This document shows, one piece after another, positions 1-9,644 of a stretch of DNA of 64,000 nt. The translations under genes and the position numbers were made by a program. The DNA is from Rickettsia endosymbiont of Culicoides impunctatus (lineage in GTDB: Bacteria; Pseudomonadota; Alphaproteobacteria; Rickettsiales; Rickettsiaceae), in the NCBI GenBank assembly GCA_020410785.1, contig CP084573.1, positions 868,001-932,000 of the forward strand, given 5' to 3'. The stretch's first letter is position 1. Each line of letters begins with the position of its first letter. The notes beneath the pieces were generated by a model that had not been told where the DNA came from, did not search any database, and worked only from the letters and a program-made list of their open reading frames with translations.

Positions 1-878
1 ACCACATCTTTTTTATGTTCTACTAACCTTTTAGCTTTTTCAATAACCATTTCTGCAAGCTGAACGTGCCTGATAGCTGGTTCATCAAAAGTTGAGCTAA
101 CTACTTCACCACGCACTGAACGCTGCATATCAGTAACTTCTTCTGGACGTTCGTCGATTAACAACACAATTAAAAATACTTCTGGATTATTGGTGGTAAT
201 AGCATGGGCGATATTTTGCAATAGAACAGTTTTACCAGTTCTTGGTGGAGCAACAATCAACGCCCGTTGTCCTTTACCCATAGGAGCCACCAATTCAATT
301 ATTCTGGTACTAAAATCCTTGCTATTATCTTCTAGTTCTAATGATAATTTTTCTTCAGGATAAAGTGGAGTCAAATTATCAAAATGTACTCTATGATATG
401 CCTTAGAAGGCTCTTCGAAGTTAACTTTATTTACTTTCAGTAATGCAAAATAACGTTCTCCTGGTTTTGGAGCCCTAATTTGCCCTTCTACCGTGTCCCC
501 TGTACGTAGTCCAAAGCGACGAATCTGACTTGGAGAAATATAAATATCATCAGGACCGGCGGAGTAATTTACCTCTGGGAATCTAAGAAATCCAAACCCA
601 TCAGGTAGAATTTCCAGTACACCTTCTCCTGAAATCAAATCACCCTGCTCAACAGATTTCTTAAGTATAGCAAAGACTAGCTCTTGTTTTAGCAAGGCAC
701 TAGAGTTCTCAATATTAAGATTTTCTGCTTGTACTTGTAATTCTTCAGGTGATTTTCGCTTTAATTGTTTAAGATTGATGATAACAACACCATCTTTATT
801 AGGACTATCATACTTGATACTATTATTGTAATGATTATCATATGGTTCTTTACTATCAGTCACTGTATTTCTTGTCAT
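1..878 (-). CDS. rho: Transcription termination factor Rho (5' part, runs off the window)
   Basis: Rho is the hexameric RNA helicase that ends transcription of untranslated RNA. Translating the minus strand from the ATG at 878 gives about 292 residues with no stop before the window edge, so the C-terminal part is missing. A Lys-rich leader of about 40 residues precedes the Rho N-terminal and cold-shock RNA-binding region (motif DGFGFLR). The ATPase domain then begins with the Walker A loop APPRTGKT near residues 210-217, and [12 protein letters not shown] follows. The visible end, VEHKKDVV, is also typical of Rho. The promoter region upstream is interrupted by a palindromic element starting 38 bp from the start codon. 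Identity is very secure. Confidence 0.96.
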   Translation of the reverse strand, partial: MTRNTVTDSKEPYDNHYNNSIKYDSPNKDGVVIINLKQLKRKSPEELQVQAENLNIENSSALLKQELVFAILKKSVEQGDLISGEGVLEILPDGFGFLRFPEVNYSAGPDDIYISPSQIRRFGLRTGDTVEGQIRAPKPGERYFALLKVNKVNFEEPSKAYHRVHFDNLTPLYPEEKLSLELEDNSKDFSTRIIELVAPMGKGQRALIVAPPRTGKTVLLQNIAHAITTNNPEVFLIVLLIDERPEEVTDMQRSVRGEVVSSTFDEPAIRHVQLAEMVIEKAKRLVEHKKDV

Positions 879-915
879 ATTTTATTTTCTTTAGATTAGT
901 TAAGATTAGACTGTT

Positions 916-1084
916 CTAGGAGGCTGCCTGCAATAACTAAAGTAATTCTATATTTGGCTCTTTTTGGCTGCAAATAAACATGATTTTCTTGAAATAGGTA
1001 CACTATTCCTCCAAAAATCATATTTATTATCGCCGAAAAATAGCTCAAAATACAATTAATTAGTTATAGCAGGCAGCCTCCTAG
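916..1084. repeat. MITE-like palindromic element A with 25-bp terminal inverted repeats
   Basis: This 169-bp element begins CTAGGAGGCTGCCTGCAATA and ends with the reverse complement of nearly the same 25 bases (one mismatch). The interior is itself an imperfect palindrome and encodes nothing. Its central part (a CTCTTTTTGGCTGC-like block, a GAAATAG spacer, and CAAAAATC with AAAAATA blocks) resembles the interior of the element at 18650-18831, although the ends differ. It lies in the upstream region of rho. A structural RNA role is not excluded. Confidence 0.8.
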
Positions 1085-1570
1085 AAATTTTATTATTTCA
1101 GGTCATTTTGTTGTCAAAATCAATCGAGGAAATCATTGTGTACATTTATTAAGTACTAGTTACGATTTTTCGATTAATTTTTTATTAAAAATTCCTCTCT
1201 CATGGCTAGTTTTGAAAAGAGGTTTATTTCTTAAAAACCGGGAAAATCATGAAACCTACGAAAGATTAAGGTTTAGACTACTACTCTAATAATTTGAGGA
1301 ATTAGTATCACAAAATTCCAACAACCCAGCTAGGAGGCGGTCGGAAATAACTAATTAGTTATCGCAGGCAACCTCCTAGGCTTAAGTAGAACATAGAGAG
1401 CATTTATATTTTCTGGTAACTAACTTAATTTTGGGAATTGATACTAGTACTAAGTATTTATCAAATTATTTTACATTTGTCAAACATATTTACATAAACA
1501 ACCATCCAAAAATAATTAAAAAGTTACAATCAATAGCTGAACATACTCAAATCACTTGAGTATACCAGTA
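1085..1570. other. Intergenic region between rho and the DsbA-like gene
   Basis: About 490 bp without a supported gene. The plus strand has a stretch of about 70 codons (roughly 1085-1290) without a stop, but it lacks a start codon and ends in two tandem stops. It may be a gene remnant or chance. A 50-bp palindrome sits at 1330-1379. The rest is AT-rich and should include the rho promoter region, but I could not pick out convincing -35/-10 boxes. Confidence 0.4.
1330..1379. repeat. Solo 50-bp palindrome made of two element-A ends
   Basis: Two 25-bp copies of the element-A terminal repeat lie head to head with no interior. The sequence starts CTAGGAGGCGGTCGGAAATA and ends GCAGGCAACCTCCTAG, with TAACTAATTAGTTA at the centre. 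It is most simply an internal-deletion derivative of the element at 916-1084, about 250 bp away. Confidence 0.75.
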
Positions 1571-2377
1571 TTATTTATTTTTACTTCTTATATCAGCAAT
1601 TATTTTTTGCAATTGTTCTAGATCCATCATTCCTGCCATTAATTTACCATTAATAATATAGGCAGGAACTCCCTGTATTCTTAAACCTTTTGCTAATTTA
1701 ACATTTTTGTCGAGAAGATTGTTTATCTCCCCTTTATTAATTTCTTCTGCGATTATCTCAAGATTTAAATCATTTGCTAAAAGCAATTTTTCTACAGATT
1801 CTTTGGTAATAGGTTTTAGCTCCATTAAACCATTGTGAATATCCTGAAACTTATCAGGAGTTGTCTTATAAACAGCCAAAGCAATAGTTGCTGCATAATT
1901 AGATGCATCACCAAGAAGTGGATATAGTTGCAAAACAACCTTAATGTTCGCATCTAATTTGATTAACTGATTAATAAAATGACTACCTTTTTTACAATAA
2001 CTACAATTATAATCATAAAAAGCAGCAATGATTATATCACCATTCGGATTACCAAGTACTGGAGATGCAGGAGAATTCTCTATTTCAGATTTATTGTCTC
2101 TGATATATTCACCAGTTTTTATTTCCATTTCCTGCATTTTACGTCGTTGGAGACCTTCTATTGATTGAATTATTACTTCAGGATTATTTAGTAAATATTC
2201 TTTTACAATTTGCTCGGTTTTCCTCACTTGTTCTTTTTGATCTAATAATTGCTGATCTGCAGTATCAATCGAAACAGTAGCAGAAACAGGATTAGGAGTC
2301 TTCATAGTTTTATAAGCAAATAATGCTATTAGGACAACGACAATAATCAATAATATTTTACTAATAACATTATGCAT
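1571..2377 (-). CDS. DsbA-family thiol:disulfide oxidoreductase, membrane-anchored
   Basis: A 268-residue periplasmic thioredoxin-fold protein likely to form or shuffle disulfides in exported proteins. I chose the ATG at 2377 (MHNVISK) because a hydrophobic anchor or signal of about 17 residues follows directly; an upstream start at 2443 would add 22 unlikely residues. A charged, coiled-coil-like linker (residues 40-95) precedes the catalytic domain. The active site is CSYC at about 125-128 in the context FYDYN-CSYC, and the cis-proline loop GVPAYI lies near the C terminus. The layout matches the DsbA/Com1-like proteins of intracellular alphaproteobacteria. Partner (DsbB or DsbD type) is not visible here. 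Confidence 0.85.
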   Translation of the reverse strand: MHNVISKILLIIVVVLIALFAYKTMKTPNPVSATVSIDTADQQLLDQKEQVRKTEQIVKEYLLNNPEVIIQSIEGLQRRKMQEMEIKTGEYIRDNKSEIENSPASPVLGNPNGDIIIAAFYDYNCSYCKKGSHFINQLIKLDANIKVVLQLYPLLGDASNYAATIALAVYKTTPDKFQDIHNGLMELKPITKESVEKLLLANDLNLEIIAEEINKGEINNLLDKNVKLAKGLRIQGVPAYIINGKLMAGMMDLEQLQKIIADIRSKNK

Positions 2378-2490
2378 AATATCTTTTCTATTCAATATAT
2401 TTAGGTTTAAAAAAAAGTTTATACTCAAATAGAGAATCAACAATTACACTGTATATCAATTTTTCTATTAAACATGAGTTCCTTACCTTA

Positions 2491-5400
2491 TCAAAGTATT
2501 CTAATTGCTTTTCTATAATTTTCAAGCATTTTAGTTATTTGCCGATAATTTACTTTACCTATTGGTAGAATCGGTATTTCTTTAACATGGATAATCTCTG
2601 GCAAATATTTTGTTAATTCAGTATTTTGTCTCGGATATGCTGAATTTTTATGCATCATTTCTATAAAATTTTCCCTATTTATAGTCTGACTGGTGGTAAA
2701 GAGAAAAATTTGTCTGTCTTTATTACCATCATCAGAACAAATAGCCACATGTCTACTATCAACATCAATCATATTAGCTAATTCCTCTATTAATACCAAC
2801 GAGACTACTTCTTCTATTGCAACAAATTGTTGAACACGACCTAATAAGGTAAGATAACCATCTTTATCAATTTTTGCAACATCCCCAGTATCATACCAGC
2901 CCAGACCCAAATTTTCTGATGATGTCGGATGAATAACTCCAGGATTATTAGAGTGCATATAGCCAAGCATGATATTTGGCCCCTTAATAAATAGTTGTCC
3001 CCCCTCTTCTATTCCGTTAATTGGTTTAATATAATATTCTATTTTAGGCATCAAACGACCTACACTTCCACCACGATAATGCATGGGAGTATTACACGCT
3101 ATTATTGGAGCTGTTTCAGACGCCCCATATCCTTCAAAAATTCTTATACCAAATTTATCGAGCCATAATTGCCTTGTTTCTTTCCTAAGTTTCTCACTAC
3201 TGGCAAACACGTATCTTATAGAATAAAAATCATAAGGATGAGCACAGGTGGCATAATTATGTAAAAATACATCTGTACCAAATATAATCGTTGCTCCGAT
3301 ATCATATATTATCTCAGGAACACTCCGATAATGCAAAGGAGAAGGATAAAGAAAGGCTGGTATACCGTTAAGCGTCATCATTATTGTGCCAGATAAACCA
3401 AAACAGTGAAATAATGGCAAAGCCATAAAGGCAAAATCATCTAGACTAAAATGTAACTTAGCTAGAACCTGGCATCTATTAGCTTGCAGGTTTCTATGCG
3501 ACAATACTACAGCCTTAGGAGAAGCTGAAACGCCTGAAGTAAATACGACAACTGACGGATCATTGTCATCATAACTAGCACACATATTGCTATAATAACT
3601 CTGTGGGAAAAAGCTAGCTATCATAGCCTTAATTCTTAAATATAAAGTAACTCTTGTTGTTAAATCTTCAAGATAAATGACTTTTATATTAACTTCTAAG
3701 ATCTTTGCCAACATTTCTTGCAACCCAGTTTTTTCAACAAATTGTTTTGAAGTATAGACGGTTTTCACTGACGTTGTTTTGCACGATGCCACTACATTGC
3801 TAACATCACTCATATAATCAATCATGACCGGTCGACGGGAACAGGCTTGCATAGCATAAAAAGTAACAATCGTTTCAACCATGTTAGGTAGCATAATACC
3901 TATATACTCAGCTACTTCTGTATCCTGTTTTATTAAATTTGCTAAAGTAAAAGATTGTAATATTAATTGACGATAGGTAACAGACTTATCATCAATATCT
4001 TGTATTATTTTTTTGTTAAAACCATAAGCTTTTGCTGTTTCAAGGAGAGACTGAAATATAGTATTCTGGTAATCAGAGCTTTCAAATATCATATCAGTCA
4101 TAATATCATAAAGAGCCTGACCTATATATTTACGCTTTTCCCTATTATCCATATTCTGATTAGCAGGAGACTTTACTGGTGGTAAAATAGTGATAGTAAC
4201 CTTAGGAAATATCCGTGTTTTTAGTATATTTTTAAGTTTAGAAAAATTAGTAAACTGTGTACCATCTATTCTTACAGGTAAAATTGTTGCATCAGCTTTT
4301 TCAGAGATCATGCCAGGTCCTTCATATATCTTCATTAAGGAACCAGTAATACTTATTCTTCCTTCGGGAAAGATAGCAACTTTTTTATCTTTTTGCACTT
4401 CCCTAATCAAACTCTTTATAGCCATTGCATTAGCGGGATCAACTGGTAGAGTTTTTGCCATCGTTAAAAATGGTTTTACCCACCACACTTTAGCCATATT
4501 TGTATTAATGGCAAAAGTCATTTCTTCAGGTAAATAAGTTACCAGTAATGCAGGATCAAGATATGAAATATGATTGGCGATAACTACTGATCTTTTGCCA
4601 GCTTTATAAAAATTTTCAATACCTTTTACTTCTACTCTGTACATGCAATCAAAAATAAATTTTAAAATAGCTCGGTTAACAGCAAAAGGTACTATTTTTA
4701 CTTCAGGAATTAATTGATAAATATAATAAGCTACCACTATGTTAAGTATGCTAATAAATAATATAACCGATGGTATCGAATATTCCCAATAGAATAACAA
4801 CGAAAGTATTGCAGTAGACCCAGCCATAAATACAGCATTAGCAAAATTATTTATAGCAATTATTCTACTACGATGAGCTGAGGAGCTAAGATATTGTAAT
4901 ACTGCAAAAAGCGGAACAATATATAACCCCGCAATAGCAGCTATAAAAAATAAATCTATAATAATCCGCCAATTATGCTTTTTAGATAAAAAGACAAATA
5001 TACTCTTTAATTGCTCCGGTTCATAATGAACCGCACTAATTCGACTGGCGAAAAATAAATCAATACCAAATATACTGACACCAATCGCTGAAACAAAAAC
5101 ATATTTCGTGGTAATTTCATTCCCCAAAATCTTACTACACCAAAAAGAACCAACCCCTACTCCAATTGAAAATGTGGCAAGAAACAAATTAGCAACATTT
5201 TCATCTGCTCCAAAAGTATTTTTAGCAAGAGCTGGAATTTGGGCAAGTATTGCCGCACTGATAAACCAAAACCAAGATATACCAAGAATTGCTAAATATA
5301 CTTGCTTTTTAGATTTGGCATATTTAATCATTTCTATATTTTCGCGAAATAAATTTAATTTTATTTTAATTTCACAATTAGAATTATTTGATTTTGGCAT

Positions 5401-5976
5401 AAAATAACTAGCAATAACGCCAATTACAGCAATCATTATCAGAATAGTGATTATTAAATTGCCACTTATAGTGTAGTATCCTCCAATAATAGTACCAACT
5501 AAAATGGAAATAAATGTTCCCGCCTCAACGAATCCATTAGCTCCCAATAACTCATTTCGATATAAATGATCTGGCAAAACACTATATTTGATTGGTCCAA
5601 AAAATGCCGAATGTATACCCATAAACAATATAGATAAAAACAGTATTAATAAACTATTATCAAAAAATCCATAAGTAGCAAAAAGCACTATGGTTAGTTC
5701 AAATAATTTAATGATTTTAACTAAAGTTGATCGCTCATACCTATCAGCTACTTGCCCTGCAATACTTGCAAATATTACAAAAGGTAATACAAAGATAGTA
5801 TTAGCAGCGAGTACAAGTAATTGGGCTGATTCCACCAATTGACTAGATAGTTTATAGGTAATTAATATAATTAACGCATTCTTTAGTATATTATCATTCA
5901 TACAACCACAAAATTGTACTATGAAGATAGGCAAAAAACGCGTATCTCGAAATAAATATAACCGATTTGATGACAT
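2491..5976 (-). CDS. aas: Three-domain fusion: LplT-like MFS flippase, PlsC acyltransferase and acyl-ACP/CoA ligase (Aas type)
   Basis: A 1161-residue protein that probably flips lysophospholipid inward and reacylates it, recycling membrane lipid. Residues 1 to about 430 form an MFS transporter with about 12 hydrophobic segments. Residues of about 450-640 hold a PlsC acyltransferase with NHISYLD (His469, an HX4D motif) and FPEGRIS. The remaining part is an AMP-forming ligase with EGYGASETAP and YDTGDVAKID. The ATP-binding P-loop reads FTSGVSASPKAV and lacks the usual TSGSEGxPKG glycines, which may change the ligase activity. E. coli separates LplT and Aas, whereas this gene joins them. No intact lipid-cycle partner lies beside it. 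Confidence 0.88.
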   Translation of the reverse strand: MSSNRLYLFRDTRFLPIFIVQFCGCMNDNILKNALIILITYKLSSQLVESAQLLVLAANTIFVLPFVIFASIAGQVADRYERSTLVKIIKLFELTIVLFATYGFFDNSLLILFLSILFMGIHSAFFGPIKYSVLPDHLYRNELLGANGFVEAGTFISILVGTIIGGYYTISGNLIITILIMIAVIGVIASYFMPKSNNSNCEIKIKLNLFRENIEMIKYAKSKKQVYLAILGISWFWFISAAILAQIPALAKNTFGADENVANLFLATFSIGVGVGSFWCSKILGNEITTKYVFVSAIGVSIFGIDLFFASRISAVHYEPEQLKSIFVFLSKKHNWRIIIDLFFIAAIAGLYIVPLFAVLQYLSSSAHRSRIIAINNFANAVFMAGSTAILSLLFYWEYSIPSVILFISILNIVVAYYIYQLIPEVKIVPFAVNRAILKFIFDCMYRVEVKGIENFYKAGKRSVVIANHISYLDPALLVTYLPEEMTFAINTNMAKVWWVKPFLTMAKTLPVDPANAMAIKSLIREVQKDKKVAIFPEGRISITGSLMKIYEGPGMISEKADATILPVRIDGTQFTNFSKLKNILKTRIFPKVTITILPPVKSPANQNMDNREKRKYIGQALYDIMTDMIFESSDYQNTIFQSLLETAKAYGFNKKIIQDIDDKSVTYRQLILQSFTLANLIKQDTEVAEYIGIMLPNMVETIVTFYAMQACSRRPVMIDYMSDVSNVVASCKTTSVKTVYTSKQFVEKTGLQEMLAKILEVNIKVIYLEDLTTRVTLYLRIKAMIASFFPQSYYSNMCASYDDNDPSVVVFTSGVSASPKAVVLSHRNLQANRCQVLAKLHFSLDDFAFMALPLFHCFGLSGTIMMTLNGIPAFLYPSPLHYRSVPEIIYDIGATIIFGTDVFLHNYATCAHPYDFYSIRYVFASSEKLRKETRQLWLDKFGIRIFEGYGASETAPIIACNTPMHYRGGSVGRLMPKIEYYIKPINGIEEGGQLFIKGPNIMLGYMHSNNPGVIHPTSSENLGLGWYDTGDVAKIDKDGYLTLLGRVQQFVAIEEVVSLVLIEELANMIDVDSRHVAICSDDGNKDRQIFLFTTSQTINRENFIEMMHKNSAYPRQNTELTKYLPEIIHVKEIPILPIGKVNYRQITKMLENYRKAIRIL

Positions 5977-6059
5977 GCTTTCTCCAAAGACATTATAATG
6001 GCGGTATAGTATGCAATTCCTTGCTTTATGTCAAATAATCTAATTCAAACCACCTATTA

Positions 6060-6166
6060 TATAGTCAATTCAGGGGAATTGGGTAGCAGGAACGATGGAG
6101 CGACGCCTATAAGTAATAGGCGAGCATTGAGCGACGACGTCACCAACTTCCCCTGAATTGACTGTA
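6060..6166. repeat. 107-bp dispersed element with terminal inverted repeats (copy 1)
   Basis: The ends are TATAGTCAATTCAGGGGAA and TTCCCCTGAATTGACTGTA, an inverted pair of about 18 bp. Inside is a smaller palindrome, CGCCTATAAGTAATAGGCG. A second copy of the same length lies at 47081-47187. This copy ends directly against the higA stop codon, so a higBA transcript reading onward would carry the hairpin at its 3' end. Confidence 0.8.
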
Positions 6167-6475
6167 TTACATGATGCCTTTTCCCATGGTAGCTAAAGGG
6201 CGAATAGAGGCAAGATGGTTAAATATTTTTTCCTTAGTAACTGCCTCATCATATCTTGACTGTATCCTAATCCAAAAACTATCTGATAAACTGAAATACT
6301 TTGCCAATAACAGAGCAGTTTCAGTACTAATATTTCTTTGTTTGTTTACAATCTCTGTTATTCTATTAATTGGTACTTCAATATCTTTAGCTAATCTATA
6401 AGCCGAAATACCAAAAGGTTCCAGGAATTCAGTCTTAAGTATTTCGCCAGGGTGTACCGGATTAATTTTATACAT
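6167..6475 (-). CDS. higA: HigA-type antitoxin (XRE-family HTH)
   Basis: A 102-residue DNA-binding antitoxin of the HigA/VapI family. It starts MYKINPVHPGEILKTEFLEP, the conserved opening of the family, followed by a Cro/CI-type helix-turn-helix (about residues 20-75, with ISAYRLAKDIEVP and ITEIVNKQR). It lies 12 bp downstream of the HigB-like toxin on the same strand, the toxin-first order typical of higBA. HigA normally neutralises HigB and represses the shared promoter, which would lie upstream of 6772. The gene looks intact. A palindromic repeat begins at its stop codon. Confidence 0.88.
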   Translation of the reverse strand: MYKINPVHPGEILKTEFLEPFGISAYRLAKDIEVPINRITEIVNKQRNISTETALLLAKYFSLSDSFWIRIQSRYDEAVTKEKIFNHLASIRPLATMGKGIM

Positions 6476-6487
6476 ATAAGTTACCTT

Positions 6488-6772
6488 TTATTTATGATAA
6501 TCAATTATTTCTAATTCGTAAGCATCACCATTGTTCCAAACAAAGCATATTCTCCATTTATCATTAATTCTAATACTATACTTATTAGCTCTGTCACCTT
6601 GCAATTTCTCTAATCTATTTGCAGGGGGTATCATTAAATCATCTAAGATATTTGCTGCATCAATCATTGCAAGCTTAATAAGAGCCTTTTTTGATATTTC
6701 AAAGAATTGCTTATCACAAATATGTTCCTCAAATAATATATTTGTCTTTTTACACTTAAAGCTTCTTATCAT
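6488..6772 (-). CDS. higB: HigB-type toxin (RelE/ParE superfamily ribosome-dependent RNase)
   Basis: A 94-residue protein matching HigB plasmid-maintenance toxins. It starts MIRSFKCKKTNILFE and carries ANRLEKLQGDRANKYSIRIN and WRICFVWNNGDAYELEIIDYH, which align with the conserved core and C terminus of RelE-like HigB. Such toxins cut mRNA at the ribosome. It is the first gene of a two-gene unit with higA. Length and motifs look complete, so the toxin may be active. In a reduced intracellular genome the pair could be a selfish or stress module; the sequence alone does not decide this. Confidence 0.87.
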   Translation of the reverse strand: MIRSFKCKKTNILFEEHICDKQFFEISKKALIKLAMIDAANILDDLMIPPANRLEKLQGDRANKYSIRINDKWRICFVWNNGDAYELEIIDYHK

Positions 6773-6855
6773 AGAAGATCATATTTACAATTATCATTAT
6801 ATAATATATAAATACTTACGTCAAACATAAGTATTAATTAGACAGGCTATTTAAA

Positions 6856-8847
6856 CTAAGTTAGCTCTAAAGCGGCTTCTTCTAGCGTATTAATTTGATC
6901 TCGTATTTTTGCTGCCTGTTCAAATTCCAAATTACTAGCTTTTGAGTACATTTCTTTTTTTAATTTATTGATATGAGCTTTTAATTTCACTGGATTATCC
7001 AATAATATATGAGCTTGTTTTTTATTACCTAACTTACTATCCAGTTTTTCTAATTTAATTAGTGCATGGATATGATTATTAATTGTTTGGGGTATTATAG
7101 AATGCTGTCTATTATATTCTTCTTGAATTTTTCTTCTCCTATATGTCTCACTTACTGCCTTATCAATAGATTTGGTGATGCGATCTGCATAGAGTATTAC
7201 CCTTCCTTGACTATTCCTTGCAGCTCTACCAATAGTTTGAATTAACGAAACTTCCGAGCGTAAAAAGCCTTCTTTATCAGCATCGAGTATGGCAACAAGT
7301 CCACATTCTGGAATATCTAGACCTTCTCGCAATAGATTAATACCAACAATAATATCTATAGTACCTTGGCGTAAATCTTTGATGATTTCAATACGCTCAA
7401 GAGTATGAATATTAGAGTGCAAATATGATACTTTATACCCTAGTTCTTGCAGATAATTTGTTAAATCTTCTGACATTTTTTTAGTTAATGTTATCGCTAA
7501 AATACGAAATCCTTTCTTTATTGTCGATTGAATTTCGCTTAGCAAATCTTCAACTTGGTTAGTTGCTGGTTTTATAATACATTCTGGGTCAAGTAACCCT
7601 GTGGGTCTGATGATTTGCTCAACCATAACCCCTGCTGTTTCGTCCAATTCAAAAGGTCCCGGTGTAGCCGAAACAAAAACCGTTTGAGGTCTAAAATCTT
7701 GCCATTCCTCAAATTTTAATGGTCTATTATCTAAGGATGACGGAAGACGAAACCCATGTTCCACTAGTACGGTTTTTCTAGCCCTATCACCATTATACAT
7801 TGCTCTAATTTGTGGAACAGATACGTGACTTTCATCAACAAATAATAAAGCATCTTTAGGTAAATATTCAAATAGGGTTGGTGGTGGCTGTCCATTTGCT
7901 TTACCAGTTAGAAACCGAGAATAATTTTCAATACCTTTACAACTACCAGTCTCCATCATCATTTCCATATCATATTGGGTACGTTGATTTAACCTTTGAG
8001 CTTCTACTAACTTACCATGTGTATTAAAAAATTCTAAACGTCGTTGTAACTCCTCTTCAATTTGTGATATGGCGTTTTGTACTACTTGTTTAGGTGTTAC
8101 AAAGTGCGATTTAGCATAAATCACAGCTTGCTCCAATTTAGCTAATTTTTCACCTGTAAGCGGATCAAATTCGCTGATATATTCCAGTTTATTATCAAAA
8201 AATGACAATCGCCAAGCTTTGTCGTTATAATGTACTGGGAATATATCAATATTATCACCTTTTACCCTAAACGTACCACGCTCAAATCCCACATCATTAC
8301 GCTTATATTGTAAGCTTACTAGGTCACTGAGCAATTTATCTCTAGCATAAATTTCCCCAGACTTAAGGCTTATAGTCATCTGATAATAAAGACCCGGTGA
8401 ACCAAGACCATAAATACAAGAAACAGAAGATACAACAATTACATCCCTACGTTCTAAAAGAGACCTAGTAGCAGAGTGTCTTAATAAATCTATCTGTTCA
8501 TTTATCGAAGAATCTTTTTCTATATAAGTATCGGTTTTTGCAATATATGCTTCGGGTTGGAAATAATCATAATATGATACAAAATATTCAACGGCATTAT
8601 TTGGAAAAATTGCCTTCATTTCTGAATAGATTTGGGCAGCTAACGTTTTATTATGAACCATAATAAGTGATGGTCGACCGGTTCTCTCAATAACATTTGC
8701 CATAGTAAAGGTTTTACCGGAACCAGTAATGCCAAAAAGTATTTGTGAAGGCAATCCCGATTCAAGCCCCTTAATGACTTCATTAATTGCTTTTGGCTGA
8801 TCGCCAGCTGGACTATATTTAGATACTATCGAAAAATTATTTATCAT
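6856..8847 (-). CDS. uvrB: UvrABC system protein B
   Basis: A 663-residue DNA damage-verification helicase of nucleotide excision repair. I chose the ATG at 8847 ([21 protein letters not shown]), because the longer reading begins at a TTG and adds 18 residues not seen in the family. Walker A is GITGSGKT, the beta-hairpin region includes [11 protein letters not shown], helicase motif VI is [15 protein letters not shown], and the C-terminal UVR domain ([21 protein letters not shown] onward) that contacts UvrC is present. UvrA and UvrC are not in the window. The gene ends about 80 bp from higB's promoter region and is divergent from grx. Confidence 0.96.
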   Translation of the reverse strand: MINNFSIVSKYSPAGDQPKAINEVIKGLESGLPSQILFGITGSGKTFTMANVIERTGRPSLIMVHNKTLAAQIYSEMKAIFPNNAVEYFVSYYDYFQPEAYIAKTDTYIEKDSSINEQIDLLRHSATRSLLERRDVIVVSSVSCIYGLGSPGLYYQMTISLKSGEIYARDKLLSDLVSLQYKRNDVGFERGTFRVKGDNIDIFPVHYNDKAWRLSFFDNKLEYISEFDPLTGEKLAKLEQAVIYAKSHFVTPKQVVQNAISQIEEELQRRLEFFNTHGKLVEAQRLNQRTQYDMEMMMETGSCKGIENYSRFLTGKANGQPPPTLFEYLPKDALLFVDESHVSVPQIRAMYNGDRARKTVLVEHGFRLPSSLDNRPLKFEEWQDFRPQTVFVSATPGPFELDETAGVMVEQIIRPTGLLDPECIIKPATNQVEDLLSEIQSTIKKGFRILAITLTKKMSEDLTNYLQELGYKVSYLHSNIHTLERIEIIKDLRQGTIDIIVGINLLREGLDIPECGLVAILDADKEGFLRSEVSLIQTIGRAARNSQGRVILYADRITKSIDKAVSETYRRRKIQEEYNRQHSIIPQTINNHIHALIKLEKLDSKLGNKKQAHILLDNPVKLKAHINKLKKEMYSKASNLEFEQAAKIRDQINTLEEAALELT

Positions 8848-8919
8848 TAATTTGTAACTTGCTAGTTTGTTATTATATGTAGATAATAGTTTTATAACCA
8901 ATTAAATAGGATAATTTTT

Positions 8920-9189
8920 ATGAAAAGCATATTTGTCACGGTCATTATTTATACATTAACACATTGCCCCTATTGCACTAAGGCCAAAACGCTACTTAAT
9001 CAAAAAAATATATCTTACGAAGAAATAATCGTAGATAATTATAATGAGAAGCAAAGATTAGAGCTACAGCATAAAGCTAGTGGACAACGTACATTACCAC
9101 AAATATTCATTAATGGTAAGCATATTGGTGGGTGCGACGCTCTTTATGAACTTGAAAAAGAAGGTAAACTAGATGAATTAGTGAAATAA
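8920..9189 (+). CDS. grxC: Glutaredoxin 3 (class I, CPYC)
   Basis: An 89-residue dithiol glutaredoxin that reduces protein and glutathione disulfides. The active site CPYC is at about residues 17-20 (TLTHCPYCTKAK), and the glutathione-binding TLPQIFINGKHIGGCDAL segment is intact. It is divergent from uvrB, with only 72 bp between the two start codons used here, so the promoters must overlap. The length is normal for GrxC. The first ten residues are unusually hydrophobic, but a later start would cut into the first beta strand. Confidence 0.93.
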   Translation: MKSIFVTVIIYTLTHCPYCTKAKTLLNQKNISYEEIIVDNYNEKQRLELQHKASGQRTLPQIFINGKHIGGCDALYELEKEGKLDELVK

Positions 9190-9640
9190 TACCAGCAAAT
9201 AAATTTGTTGGATAATTTCTTCTGTCCATTCTTTTATACTTCTTACTAATAACCTTAATTCTGAATAAAAATAAACCTTTTAAAGGATGGGTAATAGTAA
9301 TGATCATTAAAAAGGGCAGTATACATAAATAGATTTTGTAGCGAAGCATATACCACCTACTATTTATGGAAATAACTAATTTTGCTAACTCTAATAAACT
9401 GATTGTTATAAATGATTGAAATAACTTGCAAGAGATATTAGATATGGATTACGATAAATTTTTTGATGATAATAAAATGTATCATGTTGATTTGCAGTTA
9501 GAGTTAGATGAGATCAAGGAAATTTATGAACAAGAAAAGACTGAGATAGAAGGGATTACTGTTTAGTGATAATTATACGAAATAGTTGAGATTTAATCCT
9601 ACATATTTCAAGAAAATTATATTTATTAGTAGCAAAATAG
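9190..9640. other. Intergenic region between grxC and the insertion sequence
   Basis: About 450 bp. It contains one small decayed reading frame (9366-9566). A minus-strand frame at 9110-9349 overlaps the grxC 3' end and shows no recognisable domain, so I did not call it. No RNA gene or clear repeat was seen. Confidence 0.4.
9366..9566 (+). pseudogene. Short acidic hypothetical gene interrupted by an in-frame TGA
   Basis: Reading from the ATG at 9366 gives 17 codons (MEITNFANSNKLIVIND), then TGA at 9417-9419. The same frame stays open for another 48 codons (from NNLQEILDMDYDKFFDD) to a TAG at 9564. The downstream part alone could start at the ATG at 9444 (40 residues). The product is Asp/Glu-rich and unrecognised. 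Continuity of frame on both sides of a single stop suggests a decayed gene, but the reading frame is short enough for chance. Confidence 0.35.
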
Positions 9641-9644
9641 CTAG

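Noticed and set aside
1085-1290. Open stretch of about 70 codons after element A
   Set aside because: No start codon, two tandem stops at the end and no recognised motif; kept only as a note in the intergenic entry.
9110-9349. Minus-strand frame of 79 residues overlapping the end of grxC
   Set aside because: No recognisable family; the C-terminal third is the antisense of grxC. A truncated foreign gene cannot be excluded, but evidence is too weak.
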